64,000 nt of DNA from Candidatus Defluviibacterium haderslevense. Its GTDB lineage: Bacteria > Bacteroidota > Bacteroidia > Chitinophagales > Saprospiraceae. This document shows, piece by piece, positions 26,381 to 34,992 of this stretch. The notes below the pieces were generated by a model, which saw nothing but the letters and a program-made list of their open reading frames with translations, searched no databases and had not been told where the DNA came from. Numbering within the stretch: position 1 is the stretch's first letter; the number at the start of each line of letters is the position of its first letter. The stretch is taken from assembly GCA_016712225.1 (NCBI GenBank), contig JADJRL010000003.1, forward strand, positions 2,555,501 through 2,619,500, read 5' to 3'. A program made the position numbers and the translations under genes.

Positions 26381-26971
26381 ATGATTGCAATACAAGATAA
26401 ATTGGTTAGTGAAGACATATTGGATCATTATTTTTTATGCAAACTTGATGCCTGTAAGGGCGCATGTTGCTGGGAAGGTGATTTGGGTGCTCCTTTAGAT
26501 TTGAGTGAATTGAAGATCATTGATCAAGTTTTACCTATTGTTAAAACTTATCTTTCTGAGGAATCTATACATAGGATTGAAACGCATGGTGCGTATGAAA
26601 ACTATGAAGGTCAGGATTCTTTTAGCACCCAATTATTATCTCATGGTCCATGTGTATTCATGACTACTGATGATAATGGAATAGCAGGATGTGCTTTTGA
26701 ACAAGCCTTTCGGGATGGCAAAACGGATTTTAAAAAACCGATATCTTGTCATTTATATCCAATTCGTGTTATTGAAAGACCGGAACAAGGATTTACAGCA
26801 GTTAACTATGACCGATGGGATATTTGTAATCCTGCGTGCCAGGAAGGAAAAGATAAACAATTACCGTTGTATCAATTTTTAAAGGAAGCTATCATCAGAA
26901 AATTCGGTGAAGCTTTTTATGAAGAATTATCTTCTGCAGCTGATTATGTTAAAGCTAATCCTAATTCCTGA
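26381..26971 (+). CDS. DUF3109 cysteine-rich protein
   Basis: 196 residues, full-length DUF3109 family. Cysteine clusters are CKLDACKGACC near the N-terminus, then CVFMTTDDNGIAGCAFEQA, CHLYPIRV and CNPACQEGK. The pattern resembles YkgJ-type proteins proposed to bind a metal or iron-sulfur cluster. The biochemical role is not established. No signal peptide is present. Monocistronic. Confidence 0.88.
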   Translation: MIAIQDKLVSEDILDHYFLCKLDACKGACCWEGDLGAPLDLSELKIIDQVLPIVKTYLSEESIHRIETHGAYENYEGQDSFSTQLLSHGPCVFMTTDDNGIAGCAFEQAFRDGKTDFKKPISCHLYPIRVIERPEQGFTAVNYDRWDICNPACQEGKDKQLPLYQFLKEAIIRKFGEAFYEELSSAADYVKANPNS

Positions 26972-27040
26972 CTCTTCAATTAAGATAACAGATACATCTA
27001 TCAACTAATTGTATTATTTTAGCGCTCTAAATTTATAAGT

Positions 27041-29230
27041 ATGCAATTCATTACACGAGGTTTTAAGTTTGGTTTATGGGTCATTATTGTTGTGGCTTCT
27101 TTAAGGAACAACGAAATGAGTGCCCAAAACTGGTCATTAAAAGGTTCTGTTATGGCTTCTGTTGAGATTAACGAAGCAAAACCCTCCATACTTTTAAAAT
27201 GGTCACCGGAAAGCACAGCAACAAAATACACCATTTATAGAAAATTGAAAGATGCCAAAGCCTGGGGTTCTCTTAAAGCTACATTAGCTGGTACAGAAGT
27301 ATCTTATTTAGATACGACCGTTCAAATTGGTCAAACTTACGAATATAGAATTACTAGGGCTGCATCAGATATCCCTGCAAATGGTTACTTGTATGCTGCT
27401 ATTAAAGGTCCAGCAATTGAATCAAAAAATGCTGTTCTTTTATTAATTGATAGCCGAATTCAAGATAGTCTGAAAACTTCAATCAATAGGCTAAAAAATG
27501 ATTTATACAATGAAGGATGGGATGTAATGCAAGTAGTTGTTGATAAAAATGCAACAGTTCCTCAAGTGAAGGATTTAATTTTAAATCAAAAAGCTTTAAA
27601 TCCTAAACTTAAAACCTTGTTCATTATCGGTCATGTGATCGTTCCATACGCTGGAAATGATGCCTACGATGGACATCCGGATCATATTGGTGCATGGCCA
27701 GCTGATTCCTATTATGCAGATTTGGATGGAACATGGACTGATGATTCTGTAGACAATACAGATGCCGGAAGAACAGAAAATAAAAATTCAATTGGAGATG
27801 GAAAGTTTGATCAGGCTTATATTCCTTCTGATCTTGAATTGGAAGTAGGAAGAGTTGATTTTTTTAATATGCCTGCTTTTTCAAAAAATGAAATTCAATT
27901 ATTAAGACAATATTTTGAGAAAGACCATAAGTTTAGAACTGGTCAAATCAAAGCAAGACGCAGGGGTGTTGTCTTGGATAACTTTAATTTTCAAAATGAA
28001 GGATTTGCTCAAAGTGGTTATCGAGCTTGTTCGGCTTTTTTTGGACCAGATAGTACATCAACTGCAGACTATAGAACATCACTGTTAAATGGTTCTTATT
28101 TATGGTCTTATGGTGCTGGTGGAGGTTGGTATGAAGGAGCTGGTGGGATTTCAACTACCCAAAACATGGCAGTAGATTCACTACAAGGTATTTTTACTTT
28201 TTTATTCGGCAGTTATTTTGGAGATTGGGATAGTCCTAATAATTTCATGCGTTCAGCTTTAGGTAGTGGTACCATTCTAACATGTGCTTGGGCTGGAAGA
28301 CCAGGATGGCAAATGCAACATATGGCTATGGGAGAACATATTGGGTTTAGTTCTTTGTTAAGTCAAAATAATAACACCTTATATATAAATAGTCCTAATG
28401 GAAAACGTGGGGTTCATGCTGCTTTAATGGGTGATCCTACTTTAGTCATGTATCCTATGTTGCCTGTAAGTAATCTTACTATTAAGGAAGTTGCAGGTCT
28501 GGTTGAATTGAATTGGGGTGCTTCTACTGATGCCTCAGAGGGTTATTTGATTCAAAGAAAAAAATCCAGTGAATCTAACTTTCAAACCATTGCAAGAAAT
28601 TTTGTGGGTTTAAAATATTTAGATAAATGTTTAAATAAGGACACGACCTATGAATATAGAGTTTGTGCCACGAAGTTGGAAAACAATGCCAGTGGTAGTT
28701 TTTATAATGTTTCGGCTGGGCTTATAAGCAGCATTAAAATAACTCGTCCAGATCTAGCCATAGATTCGATTATGACTAAGGATGAAAATGCAGGATTTAA
28801 CCAGGGTAAATTTCTAGGAGCCCAAGTAAGTGGAGGAACGGCGCCATTTACCTATACAATTAAAGGTAATTTGGACCCTAATAAACTGAGCGCGGGAACT
28901 TATACATTAATAGTAGAAGATGCTAATGGGTGTAAAACCGAAAAAGAGTTTATTATCAGATTGAATACTTCAAATCATGAAATCAACATTGATCATGTAA
29001 TCATATACCCTCAACCAGCGGATGATTTTTTGTACATCAATACAAATTCTAAATGGGAATTAAATGAAGTGAGATTAATCAATCCAATAGGTACTGAATC
29101 TAATGTAAAAGTTGAGCGAACTTCTCAAAACTTAGGTAGGATATTAGTCCAAAAATTGAAACCAGGATGGTATATGATTAAAGGGACTAATGGAAATAAA
29201 CATTTTGAAATCCCGTTTATCAAGCTTTAA
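27041..29230 (+). CDS. Large secreted T9SS cargo protein with C25-like and FN3-like regions
   Basis: 729 residues. A signal peptide (through MSAQ) is followed by an FN3-like segment (residues 35-110). The central region (about 130-480) has the strand/helix order of gingipain-type C25 peptidases (VLLLIDSRIQDSL, LKTLFIIGHVIVPY, LELEVGRVDFF, LWSYGAGGGW, LFGSYFGDWDSPNNFMRSAL, GTILTCAWAG). Where C25 enzymes have catalytic His and Cys, this one shows AGGG and S, so it may be inactive. A second FN3-like region and a PKD/SprB-like stretch follow, then a C-terminal type A sorting domain (IIYPQPADDFLYI ... GWYMIKG). Exported and anchored by type IX secretion. Function unknown. Confidence 0.75.
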   Translation: MQFITRGFKFGLWVIIVVASLRNNEMSAQNWSLKGSVMASVEINEAKPSILLKWSPESTATKYTIYRKLKDAKAWGSLKATLAGTEVSYLDTTVQIGQTYEYRITRAASDIPANGYLYAAIKGPAIESKNAVLLLIDSRIQDSLKTSINRLKNDLYNEGWDVMQVVVDKNATVPQVKDLILNQKALNPKLKTLFIIGHVIVPYAGNDAYDGHPDHIGAWPADSYYADLDGTWTDDSVDNTDAGRTENKNSIGDGKFDQAYIPSDLELEVGRVDFFNMPAFSKNEIQLLRQYFEKDHKFRTGQIKARRRGVVLDNFNFQNEGFAQSGYRACSAFFGPDSTSTADYRTSLLNGSYLWSYGAGGGWYEGAGGISTTQNMAVDSLQGIFTFLFGSYFGDWDSPNNFMRSALGSGTILTCAWAGRPGWQMQHMAMGEHIGFSSLLSQNNNTLYINSPNGKRGVHAALMGDPTLVMYPMLPVSNLTIKEVAGLVELNWGASTDASEGYLIQRKKSSESNFQTIARNFVGLKYLDKCLNKDTTYEYRVCATKLENNASGSFYNVSAGLISSIKITRPDLAIDSIMTKDENAGFNQGKFLGAQVSGGTAPFTYTIKGNLDPNKLSAGTYTLIVEDANGCKTEKEFIIRLNTSNHEINIDHVIIYPQPADDFLYINTNSKWELNEVRLINPIGTESNVKVERTSQNLGRILVQKLKPGWYMIKGTNGNKHFEIPFIKL

Positions 29231-29249
29231 TGTTAAAATTTTCTTAAAT

Positions 29250-29265
29250 TACGAATAAATTCGTA
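29250..29265 (+). promoter_or_regulatory. BlaI-type operator 1
   Basis: TACGAATAAATTCGTA is a perfect 7-2-7 inverted repeat, pattern TACGAA-N4-TTCGTA. Its right arm overlaps the expected -33 position of the blaI promoter (TATATTTG at 29284-29291). Confidence 0.8.
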
Positions 29266-29283
29266 GGGATTAGTTTATTGTTA

Positions 29284-29292
29284 TATATTTGC
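29284..29292 (+). promoter_or_regulatory. -7 element of the blaI-M56-PDZ operon
   Basis: TATATTTGC fits TAnnTTTGC. It is bracketed by the two operators at 29250 and 29295. Confidence 0.65.
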
Positions 29293-29294
29293 TT

Positions 29295-29310
29295 TACGAA
29301 AGAATTCGTA
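29295..29310 (+). promoter_or_regulatory. BlaI-type operator 2
   Basis: TACGAAAGAATTCGTA, pattern TACGAA-N4-TTCGTA, lies directly at the expected transcription start and four bases before the blaI ATG. A bound repressor here would block initiation. Confidence 0.8.
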
Positions 29311-29314
29311 CCTT

Positions 29315-29710
29315 ATGCAAAAAATAGTAATAAAACCCACTGAAGCGGAATTAGACATACTACAGATATTGTGGCGATTTGGACCTCAGACTGTTAAACA
29401 AGTCAATGAAATTCTGAATAAGAAGAAAGAAACAGGCTATACCACAACTTTGAAGTTCATGCAGATTATGACTGAAAAGGATTTGTGTACTCGCGAAGCA
29501 GAAGGCAAATTACATATTTACAAAGCTAATATTAAGGAAAACCAAGTAAAAAGATCCGCAGTTTCGGCAATAATTGACAAAGTTTTTGAAGGTTCAGCAA
29601 TGGAATTAGTGATTCAAACACTTGGAAATTATAAAGCAACAGACAAGGAATTATCTGAATTAAAGTCATTGATCAAATCAATGGAAGAAGAATCAAAAAA
29701 TCAAAAATAA
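29315..29710 (+). CDS. BlaI/MecI-family transcriptional repressor
   Basis: 131 residues. The winged helix is seen in PTEAELDILQILWRFGPQTVKQVNEIL and TGYTTTLKFMQIMTEKDL, with the family's C-terminal dimerisation helices after it. In known systems the repressor is cleaved when a membrane metalloprotease partner is activated. That partner, an M56 protein, is encoded 26 bases downstream. It probably represses its own operon through the two operators just upstream. Confidence 0.95.
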   Translation: MQKIVIKPTEAELDILQILWRFGPQTVKQVNEILNKKKETGYTTTLKFMQIMTEKDLCTREAEGKLHIYKANIKENQVKRSAVSAIIDKVFEGSAMELVIQTLGNYKATDKELSELKSLIKSMEEESKNQK

Positions 29711-29736
29711 ATCAAGCGATTTAAAAGTAAGTTTTA

Positions 29737-31263
29737 ATGATGGAATGTGGTCAAGTACAGTTTGTGTCAATAGTTCAAGAGTCCATAGCATGGACATTAT
29801 TGCACTCTATATGGCAAGGAACTGTACTTGTTTTTATTATTTTATTATTAGAAAAAATACTTAGATTTAGAAATAAAGAAGTAATCCATTTAATTTCAAA
29901 ATTAGCTTTACTTAGTTTTTTGTTTTGTGTATTTATAACCTTTGGATTGATGTTGGATCACCCAAATCAAAAAATCAATTTACATATTTTGAGTTTACCA
30001 GGTATTCCTGAGTATCAAGTAATTTTGAAATGGGTCAACGGGTTATGGATCGTAGGATTGTTGATTACATCAGTAAAATATGTATTTTCATTGAATTATT
30101 TGAGTAATATCAGAAGACAAGTAGATTTTGAATTTCCACAGGAATGGATCCAAACTTTTTCCAGGATTAAAGAGGCTTATTCATTGAATGCGAATGTACT
30201 TTTAGCTCACTCAGATCATGTTAGTTCAGCATTTGTCACAGGGGTTATAAAACCAATGATCATTATTCCCACTTCTTGGATTAATCAATTAAATGTGGAT
30301 GAAGCAGAATGTATAATAGCACATGAATTAGCTCATATTTTACAATTTGATCATTGGATGAATTTAGTTTGTAATATAGCAGAAATCATTTTTTTCTTCA
30401 ACCCTGCAGTTTATTTTATTAATCATAGAATTCGATTTCAGAGAGAATTGTGTGCAGATGCAAGAGCTATACAATTAATCAAGCGATCATTGGAATATGC
30501 TTCCTTGATTTTAAAATTGGAATCTAAATCAAGTGTAAAAAATCCATTTGTTTTGATTGGATTCAGTGCGATCAGACATCAATTGAGTCATAGAATTAAG
30601 CAGATATTGAATATTCATGAGACAAACACTTATACGCACAGTATTAATTATTCATATGTAATCATTTTTTGTATTGGATTAATAACATTATTTAATATCC
30701 ATCCTACTCAAAACATTACAACAGACCATCTCGTCAGCAAGGATCTTCAAAAACAACCAGGTATGACAACTAGCATTGAGCGTCACACTTTAAAGATTAA
30801 TGGCAAGACGAGTTTAGTTAGTATACGTAAAACAAATTTGGATCGGTTACAGTCCATTTCAAATTTTAAGGAAGATCATAATAGTCAGCAAACTACTATT
30901 CATCAATTGCCAACAGATGAAATTAAGACTACTAATGATCAATTGGATCAGGTTAATACTATGCAGACTGGTGAGTTTGCATTGAACTATACCTATAATT
31001 ATGATACCATGTTTATCGTTGATTCAAGGAATACTAATGACTGGCAATCCATGTCAGTACAACAATATATTGATTCTATTGGAGTAGGTTTATGGAATGA
31101 GAAATTCCACAATGCCAATAGATATAAGCAATTAAAACATATTCTATTCCTTCAAAATCAAGAATATTATTATAAAGTTATATTAAGTCAAAATATACCT
31201 TTCGGTAGTACGAAATCAAGCACGCCAAAATTGCATATCATCGAAGATGCTCAAATTAATTAA
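29737..31263 (+). CDS. M56-family membrane metallopeptidase (BlaR1-like sensor)
   Basis: 508 residues. Four or so transmembrane helices occupy the first 330 residues. The zinc protease motif HELAH sits in CIIAHELAHILQFDHW (near nt 30325), with the third ligand region FQRELCADARA downstream, as in BlaR1/MecR1. The last helix is about residues 306-323 (SYVIIFCIGLITLF). The 185-residue external tail is not a penicillin-binding domain, so the signal is unlikely to be a beta-lactam. It probably triggers cleavage of the repressor encoded upstream. Confidence 0.93.
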   Translation: MMECGQVQFVSIVQESIAWTLLHSIWQGTVLVFIILLLEKILRFRNKEVIHLISKLALLSFLFCVFITFGLMLDHPNQKINLHILSLPGIPEYQVILKWVNGLWIVGLLITSVKYVFSLNYLSNIRRQVDFEFPQEWIQTFSRIKEAYSLNANVLLAHSDHVSSAFVTGVIKPMIIIPTSWINQLNVDEAECIIAHELAHILQFDHWMNLVCNIAEIIFFFNPAVYFINHRIRFQRELCADARAIQLIKRSLEYASLILKLESKSSVKNPFVLIGFSAIRHQLSHRIKQILNIHETNTYTHSINYSYVIIFCIGLITLFNIHPTQNITTDHLVSKDLQKQPGMTTSIERHTLKINGKTSLVSIRKTNLDRLQSISNFKEDHNSQQTTIHQLPTDEIKTTNDQLDQVNTMQTGEFALNYTYNYDTMFIVDSRNTNDWQSMSVQQYIDSIGVGLWNEKFHNANRYKQLKHILFLQNQEYYYKVILSQNIPFGSTKSSTPKLHIIEDAQIN

Positions 31264-31281
31264 TTCTTAAAATTTAAATTT

Positions 31282-32394
31282 ATGAAAAATTTATTATTGA
31301 CTTTCATTTTATTAATTTCATTTCAAAGTTTGTCTTTTAGTCAAACTAATAATACCCAATCCAAATCAGAACGCACTGAACGTAAAATTATCATTAAGAA
31401 AATTGTAACAGAAGGAGATGAAAAAGTGGATGAAATTGCTATTCAAAAAATGGTTGATTCAATACTACTAACTCAAGGTATCGAAGATAAAGGAAATAAA
31501 AAAATAAAAGTTATTATCAATAAAAAGGATGGTAGTCAGCAGGTAGATGTCAAAGTTGATGACCTCGAAAAGGAAATTGAAATCAAAGAGCTTGGTGGTC
31601 AACCGATGCGATACCATATGATTGAAGAAGAACAATTGAACCATGAACCTGAAAATAAAGCAGTTTTGGGTTTAATGTTAAATGAAGTTGGAGGTAATAA
31701 TGGTGCTTCAATATCTGAAATCATCGAAGGAAGTGGAGCAGCTCAATCAAATCTAGAAGTTGGCGATATCCTTTTAAAAATTGATGGCAAAAAAATGAAG
31801 AATTATTCAGATGTTATCGAATATCTTTCTGATAAGGAAGTAGGTGATGTCGTCAAAATTAAATATTTACATAACGGAGAAATAGAATCAACAAAAGTGA
31901 AGCTTGGCAAAAGAACAACTAATTCGGGATTTTCTAAAAGTAAATCATGCTGTCAATCTAAAAGTAAATGCTATACCATAAATTCAAATATGAATAAGGA
32001 TTCCGATAATAGTAATGAAACAATAGTTAAAGAAATCCAATTAGATCAATTAAGAGATCTAGAAAACTTGGAAGTGATTCAAAGTCCTGATCCAAATGAT
32101 TCCAATGACAGTGATATCCTGGATCGAGATAACCAATCTTCACTTGCCATAGAATATTTATCCAGTACTCCTAATCCGAATCAAGGTCAAATGAAAGTTA
32201 ATTTTCAAGGTAAAAAGGGACCTACAACCATTAGATTAGTAGACATGAATGGCAAGGAACTTTTTGAAGAGAAGATTGAAAATTTTGATGGAACATATAA
32301 TAAAGACATAACGGTTACAGATGCAAAAGGTACATTGATCTTATATATTACTCAAGGGAAAAAAATTATATCAGAAAAAATTATAGTTAAATAA
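31282..32394 (+). CDS. Secreted PDZ-domain protein with T9SS sorting domain
   Basis: 370 residues. A signal peptide (MKNLLLTFILLISFQSLSFS) precedes a charged region, then one PDZ domain at about residues 128-210 (LGLMLNEVGG, GSGAAQSNLEVGDILLKIDG, DVVKIKYLHNGE). A cysteine patch (SCCQSKSKC) and an acidic linker follow. The C-terminal 75 residues are a type A sorting domain (STPNPNQGQMKVNF, GTLILYITQGKKI). It is the last gene of the blaI-M56 operon, 18 bases after the protease. PDZ domains bind protein C-termini, suggesting a substrate-handling or sensing role for the proteolytic system. Confidence 0.85.
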   Translation: MKNLLLTFILLISFQSLSFSQTNNTQSKSERTERKIIIKKIVTEGDEKVDEIAIQKMVDSILLTQGIEDKGNKKIKVIINKKDGSQQVDVKVDDLEKEIEIKELGGQPMRYHMIEEEQLNHEPENKAVLGLMLNEVGGNNGASISEIIEGSGAAQSNLEVGDILLKIDGKKMKNYSDVIEYLSDKEVGDVVKIKYLHNGEIESTKVKLGKRTTNSGFSKSKSCCQSKSKCYTINSNMNKDSDNSNETIVKEIQLDQLRDLENLEVIQSPDPNDSNDSDILDRDNQSSLAIEYLSSTPNPNQGQMKVNFQGKKGPTTIRLVDMNGKELFEEKIENFDGTYNKDITVTDAKGTLILYITQGKKIISEKIIVK

Positions 32395-32420
32395 AGCCAA
32401 TATTTTTAAAACAAAAAAGA

Positions 32421-32452
32421 AAAGCTTCATTATTAAATAATGAGGCTTTTTT
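32421..32452 (+). terminator. Terminator between convergent PDZ and XRE/S24 genes
   Basis: A stem of about 13 bp (AAAGCTTCATTATT with AATAATGAGGCTTT, one G-T pair) followed by a T run to 32452. On the other strand a run rich in A/T allows use in both directions. Confidence 0.8.
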
Positions 32453-32454
32453 AT

Positions 32455-33216
32455 TTAATCAGTATGTTTATTTAATTTCTTTTCTATCTGCAACAAACTT
32501 TTCTGAATATCTGATAATTTATCATCCTGCCATTGATCATAATTTAATTTGGGATCATGATATGCAATATGAGCTTGGTATTGCCATATTTCAAATACTT
32601 CATCATAACTTATTTCTACCATTGGAAATATGGTATTATCTGAATGAAGCGCTAATTTCTTAGTTTTATGATTGGGAACAATTCTTTTGTATACGATACC
32701 ATTTTCTTTGGTTATCAATACATAAGTATTCCCTGCAATAATATCTTCAAATTTAGGAATAGATACACAAATGACTATAGTACCGGACTCAATGGGTAGC
32801 ATGCTGTCGCCTCTGATTTCAAATCCTCTAAATGGACCTTTTTTAAGTTTTGGAATCGAAAATCTGGGCAACTCTTTGATGTATTCAGGGTCCTGCAGAC
32901 TTTCAATGTAACCTGCTTCAGCAAGAACAGGGACCAATTCTACATTGGGAGTAAATGGTTCTGACAATGTATGATCCTGATCTTCGCGATTTAAATAAGA
33001 TTGAATCAAATCATCATTTAATTTTTTCTTGACTAAATGTTCAATAGAAATATCATAGAGATTGGCAATTTGAATCAGTGTGTCCAAATTCGGTTCTGTG
33101 TGTCCTCGTTCATAATCCCCCAGTGTTGTGCGTGGGATGCCTAATTTTTCCGATATTTGCAGTTGTGACAAACCAGCTTTTAAACGTAAAAATTTAATAT
33201 TATCAGCAAAATTCAT
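32455..33216 (-). CDS. XRE/S24 self-cleaving repressor-like regulator
   Basis: 253 residues from ATG 33216 (MNFADNIKFLRLKAGLSQ). The promoter element at 33232-33239 lies between this start and the longer frame's start at 33264, so the longer form is not made. The helix-turn-helix (residues 10-60) has LSQLQISEKLGIPRTTLGDYERG. The C-terminal half is an S24/LexA-like peptidase: AEAGY resembles the Ala-Gly cleavage site, GDSMLPI carries the serine and VYKRI the lysine. Such proteins are typically phage repressors or DNA-damage-responsive regulators. No phage genes are nearby. Confidence 0.88.
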   Translation of the reverse strand: MNFADNIKFLRLKAGLSQLQISEKLGIPRTTLGDYERGHTEPNLDTLIQIANLYDISIEHLVKKKLNDDLIQSYLNREDQDHTLSEPFTPNVELVPVLAEAGYIESLQDPEYIKELPRFSIPKLKKGPFRGFEIRGDSMLPIESGTIVICVSIPKFEDIIAGNTYVLITKENGIVYKRIVPNHKTKKLALHSDNTIFPMVEISYDEVFEIWQYQAHIAYHDPKLNYDQWQDDKLSDIQKSLLQIEKKLNKHTD

Positions 33217-33230
33217 ATTAAGATTTGGTT

Positions 33231-33239
33231 GCAAAGTTA
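33231..33239 (-). promoter_or_regulatory. -7 element of the XRE/S24 gene
   Basis: Minus strand TAACTTTGC is a perfect TAnnTTTGC. Transcription would start about 10 bases before ATG 33216. The -33 element is weak. Confidence 0.6.
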
Positions 33240-33299
33240 AGTCAGTCGAATTATTCGGCATCAATAATTGGGTATTATTTAAAATAATATTTTGAATTC

Positions 33300-34481
33300 A
33301 TGAATTGGAAACGAACTTATATGCAGTTTTGGCATCGTCATCCTTGGGTGACCTGTTCGTTTTTTATATTCATGATCATTGCTTTTTTATTATCTTTTAT
33401 CATTGGGTCTCATCCTTTTTATTGTAAATTCAAAGGTGAAAGTTATTTTCTAGTTTGGTCTAAAGAAGCTCCTATTGGTTCAAATCTTCAGGAAGCATTG
33501 CTTGAACATCAATTCAAATGGGAGGAAATTGATTTTGATTTAGCATGTTGGCCAATTTTTCATATAGATCCCTATAAGACTCATCAGGAATTGTCTTGGT
33601 TGCCACCAGGGACTTTTAACTCAGAAGCCAAGTTTATTTTGGGCAGTTATGAATTGGGAAGAGATGTTTTAACTTCATGTTTGGTTGGATTACAGCAAGC
33701 TTTGTTTCTTAGTTTTTTAAGTATCTGCATAGCATTAATTCTGGGATTACCTTTAGGATTAGTAGGAGCATACTATCAAAAAACCGGAATCAGATTATCC
33801 ATGTGGAGTGCTATGGGCTTCCTTCTTATTTTAGGAATAAGTTGGTATCTGATACTGTTACTTATAAGTTTTAAAATACTAAATGGATTTATTGGAATTC
33901 TATTTATTCTCATTTTGATCGCCTTGATTGGTTTTAGTTTCAATGTATGGAACCGAAAACCGGACTTAATCATTTATCCGGATTTTTATGTTGTAAAAAG
34001 TATTGAGTTTATTAAATCCTTACCATTGCTTATGATCATGTTAATTTTATTACAATGGATAAACAAACCTAATCTTCTTTTTTTAAGTTTGTTTATAGGA
34101 TTATTTTATGCTTTTAGTATTGCAAAATACACCAGATATATTGTAAGGTCAGAAAAGGAGATGACTTATATCTCTGTGTGTAAATCGTTGGGTTATTCAG
34201 ATGTAAGAATTATGCTCAAGCATTTATTACCTGCTGCTTTTCAAACTTTATTGCCATACATTGCATTAGGTATGGGGAGTGTGGTATTATTGGAAGCCAG
34301 TATATCTTTTTTGGGTTTAGGCTTACCCGTTGAATCCATAAGTTTAGGTCAAATGATGCATAGTGCGCGGTCCTATCCCTCGGCATGGTGGGTGGTTATT
34401 TTTCCCGGAGCATGTGTTTTTTGGATCGTTTATTGTTTTCAGACTTTAGGTACTGGATATACATCAAAATTTAATGAATGA
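33300..34481 (+). CDS. ABC transporter permease, DppC/OppC type
   Basis: 393 residues. The first helix (residues 20-40) and an extended loop are typical of DppC-like subunits. The binding-protein-dependent permease domain fills the C-terminal half with six helices. The EAA loop is YISVCKSLGYSDVRIMLKHLLPAA and it ends with the family's SISFLGLGLPVESISLGQMM. It imports or exports peptides or related solutes with a partner permease, ATPases and a binding protein, none of which lies in this window. The long central insertion between helices is somewhat unusual. Confidence 0.9.
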   Translation: MNWKRTYMQFWHRHPWVTCSFFIFMIIAFLLSFIIGSHPFYCKFKGESYFLVWSKEAPIGSNLQEALLEHQFKWEEIDFDLACWPIFHIDPYKTHQELSWLPPGTFNSEAKFILGSYELGRDVLTSCLVGLQQALFLSFLSICIALILGLPLGLVGAYYQKTGIRLSMWSAMGFLLILGISWYLILLLISFKILNGFIGILFILILIALIGFSFNVWNRKPDLIIYPDFYVVKSIEFIKSLPLLMIMLILLQWINKPNLLFLSLFIGLFYAFSIAKYTRYIVRSEKEMTYISVCKSLGYSDVRIMLKHLLPAAFQTLLPYIALGMGSVVLLEASISFLGLGLPVESISLGQMMHSARSYPSAWWVVIFPGACVFWIVYCFQTLGTGYTSKFNE

Positions 34482-34560
34482 GATATTCACCTTGCGTTTA
34501 TTCGTAAAGCTTTGAAAAATGAAATGATTTTGATTATTTTAATAAATTAAATGGAGAAAA

Positions 34561-34992
34561 ATGGAAGCATTTAAAAAATGGATTTACACGGGTACATTTG
34601 GAATTAGAATTGATTTTGTATTGATGCTTTTGAGGGTCGTATTCGGTGCTTTGATGATGATGCATGGATATCATAAGTTATTAAATATAATTTCTGGTCA
34701 AGTGGAATTTGCTGATCCAATTGGGATTGGGGAAAGTCTATCTTTATATTTGACTGTATTTGCAGAATTTTTTTGTTCCATTTTGTTGATTGTAGGATTG
34801 ATGACACGTCTTGCGCTTATCCCATTGATGATAACGATGCTGGTAGCACTTTTTATCGTTCATCAACATGATCCATTGGGAGAAAAAGAAATTGCCATAT
34901 TGTATTTGATAGGATTTTATGCTATCTATTTAGCTGGACCCGGAGGGCTTTCAATGGATGCCAAATTATTTAAAACCAAAACAAACGAATGA
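34561..34992 (+). CDS. DoxX-family membrane protein
   Basis: 143 residues with four transmembrane helices. The N-terminus shows the family pattern LMLLRVVFGALMMMHGYHKLL, then FAEFFCSILLIVGLMTRLALIPLM and a final GFYAIYLAGPGGLSMDAKL. DoxX proteins are linked to redox or sulfur stress in some bacteria, but a role here is not established. The stop overlaps the start of the exonuclease gene by four bases (ATGA), which suggests translational coupling. Confidence 0.88.
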   Translation: MEAFKKWIYTGTFGIRIDFVLMLLRVVFGALMMMHGYHKLLNIISGQVEFADPIGIGESLSLYLTVFAEFFCSILLIVGLMTRLALIPLMITMLVALFIVHQHDPLGEKEIAILYLIGFYAIYLAGPGGLSMDAKLFKTKTNE

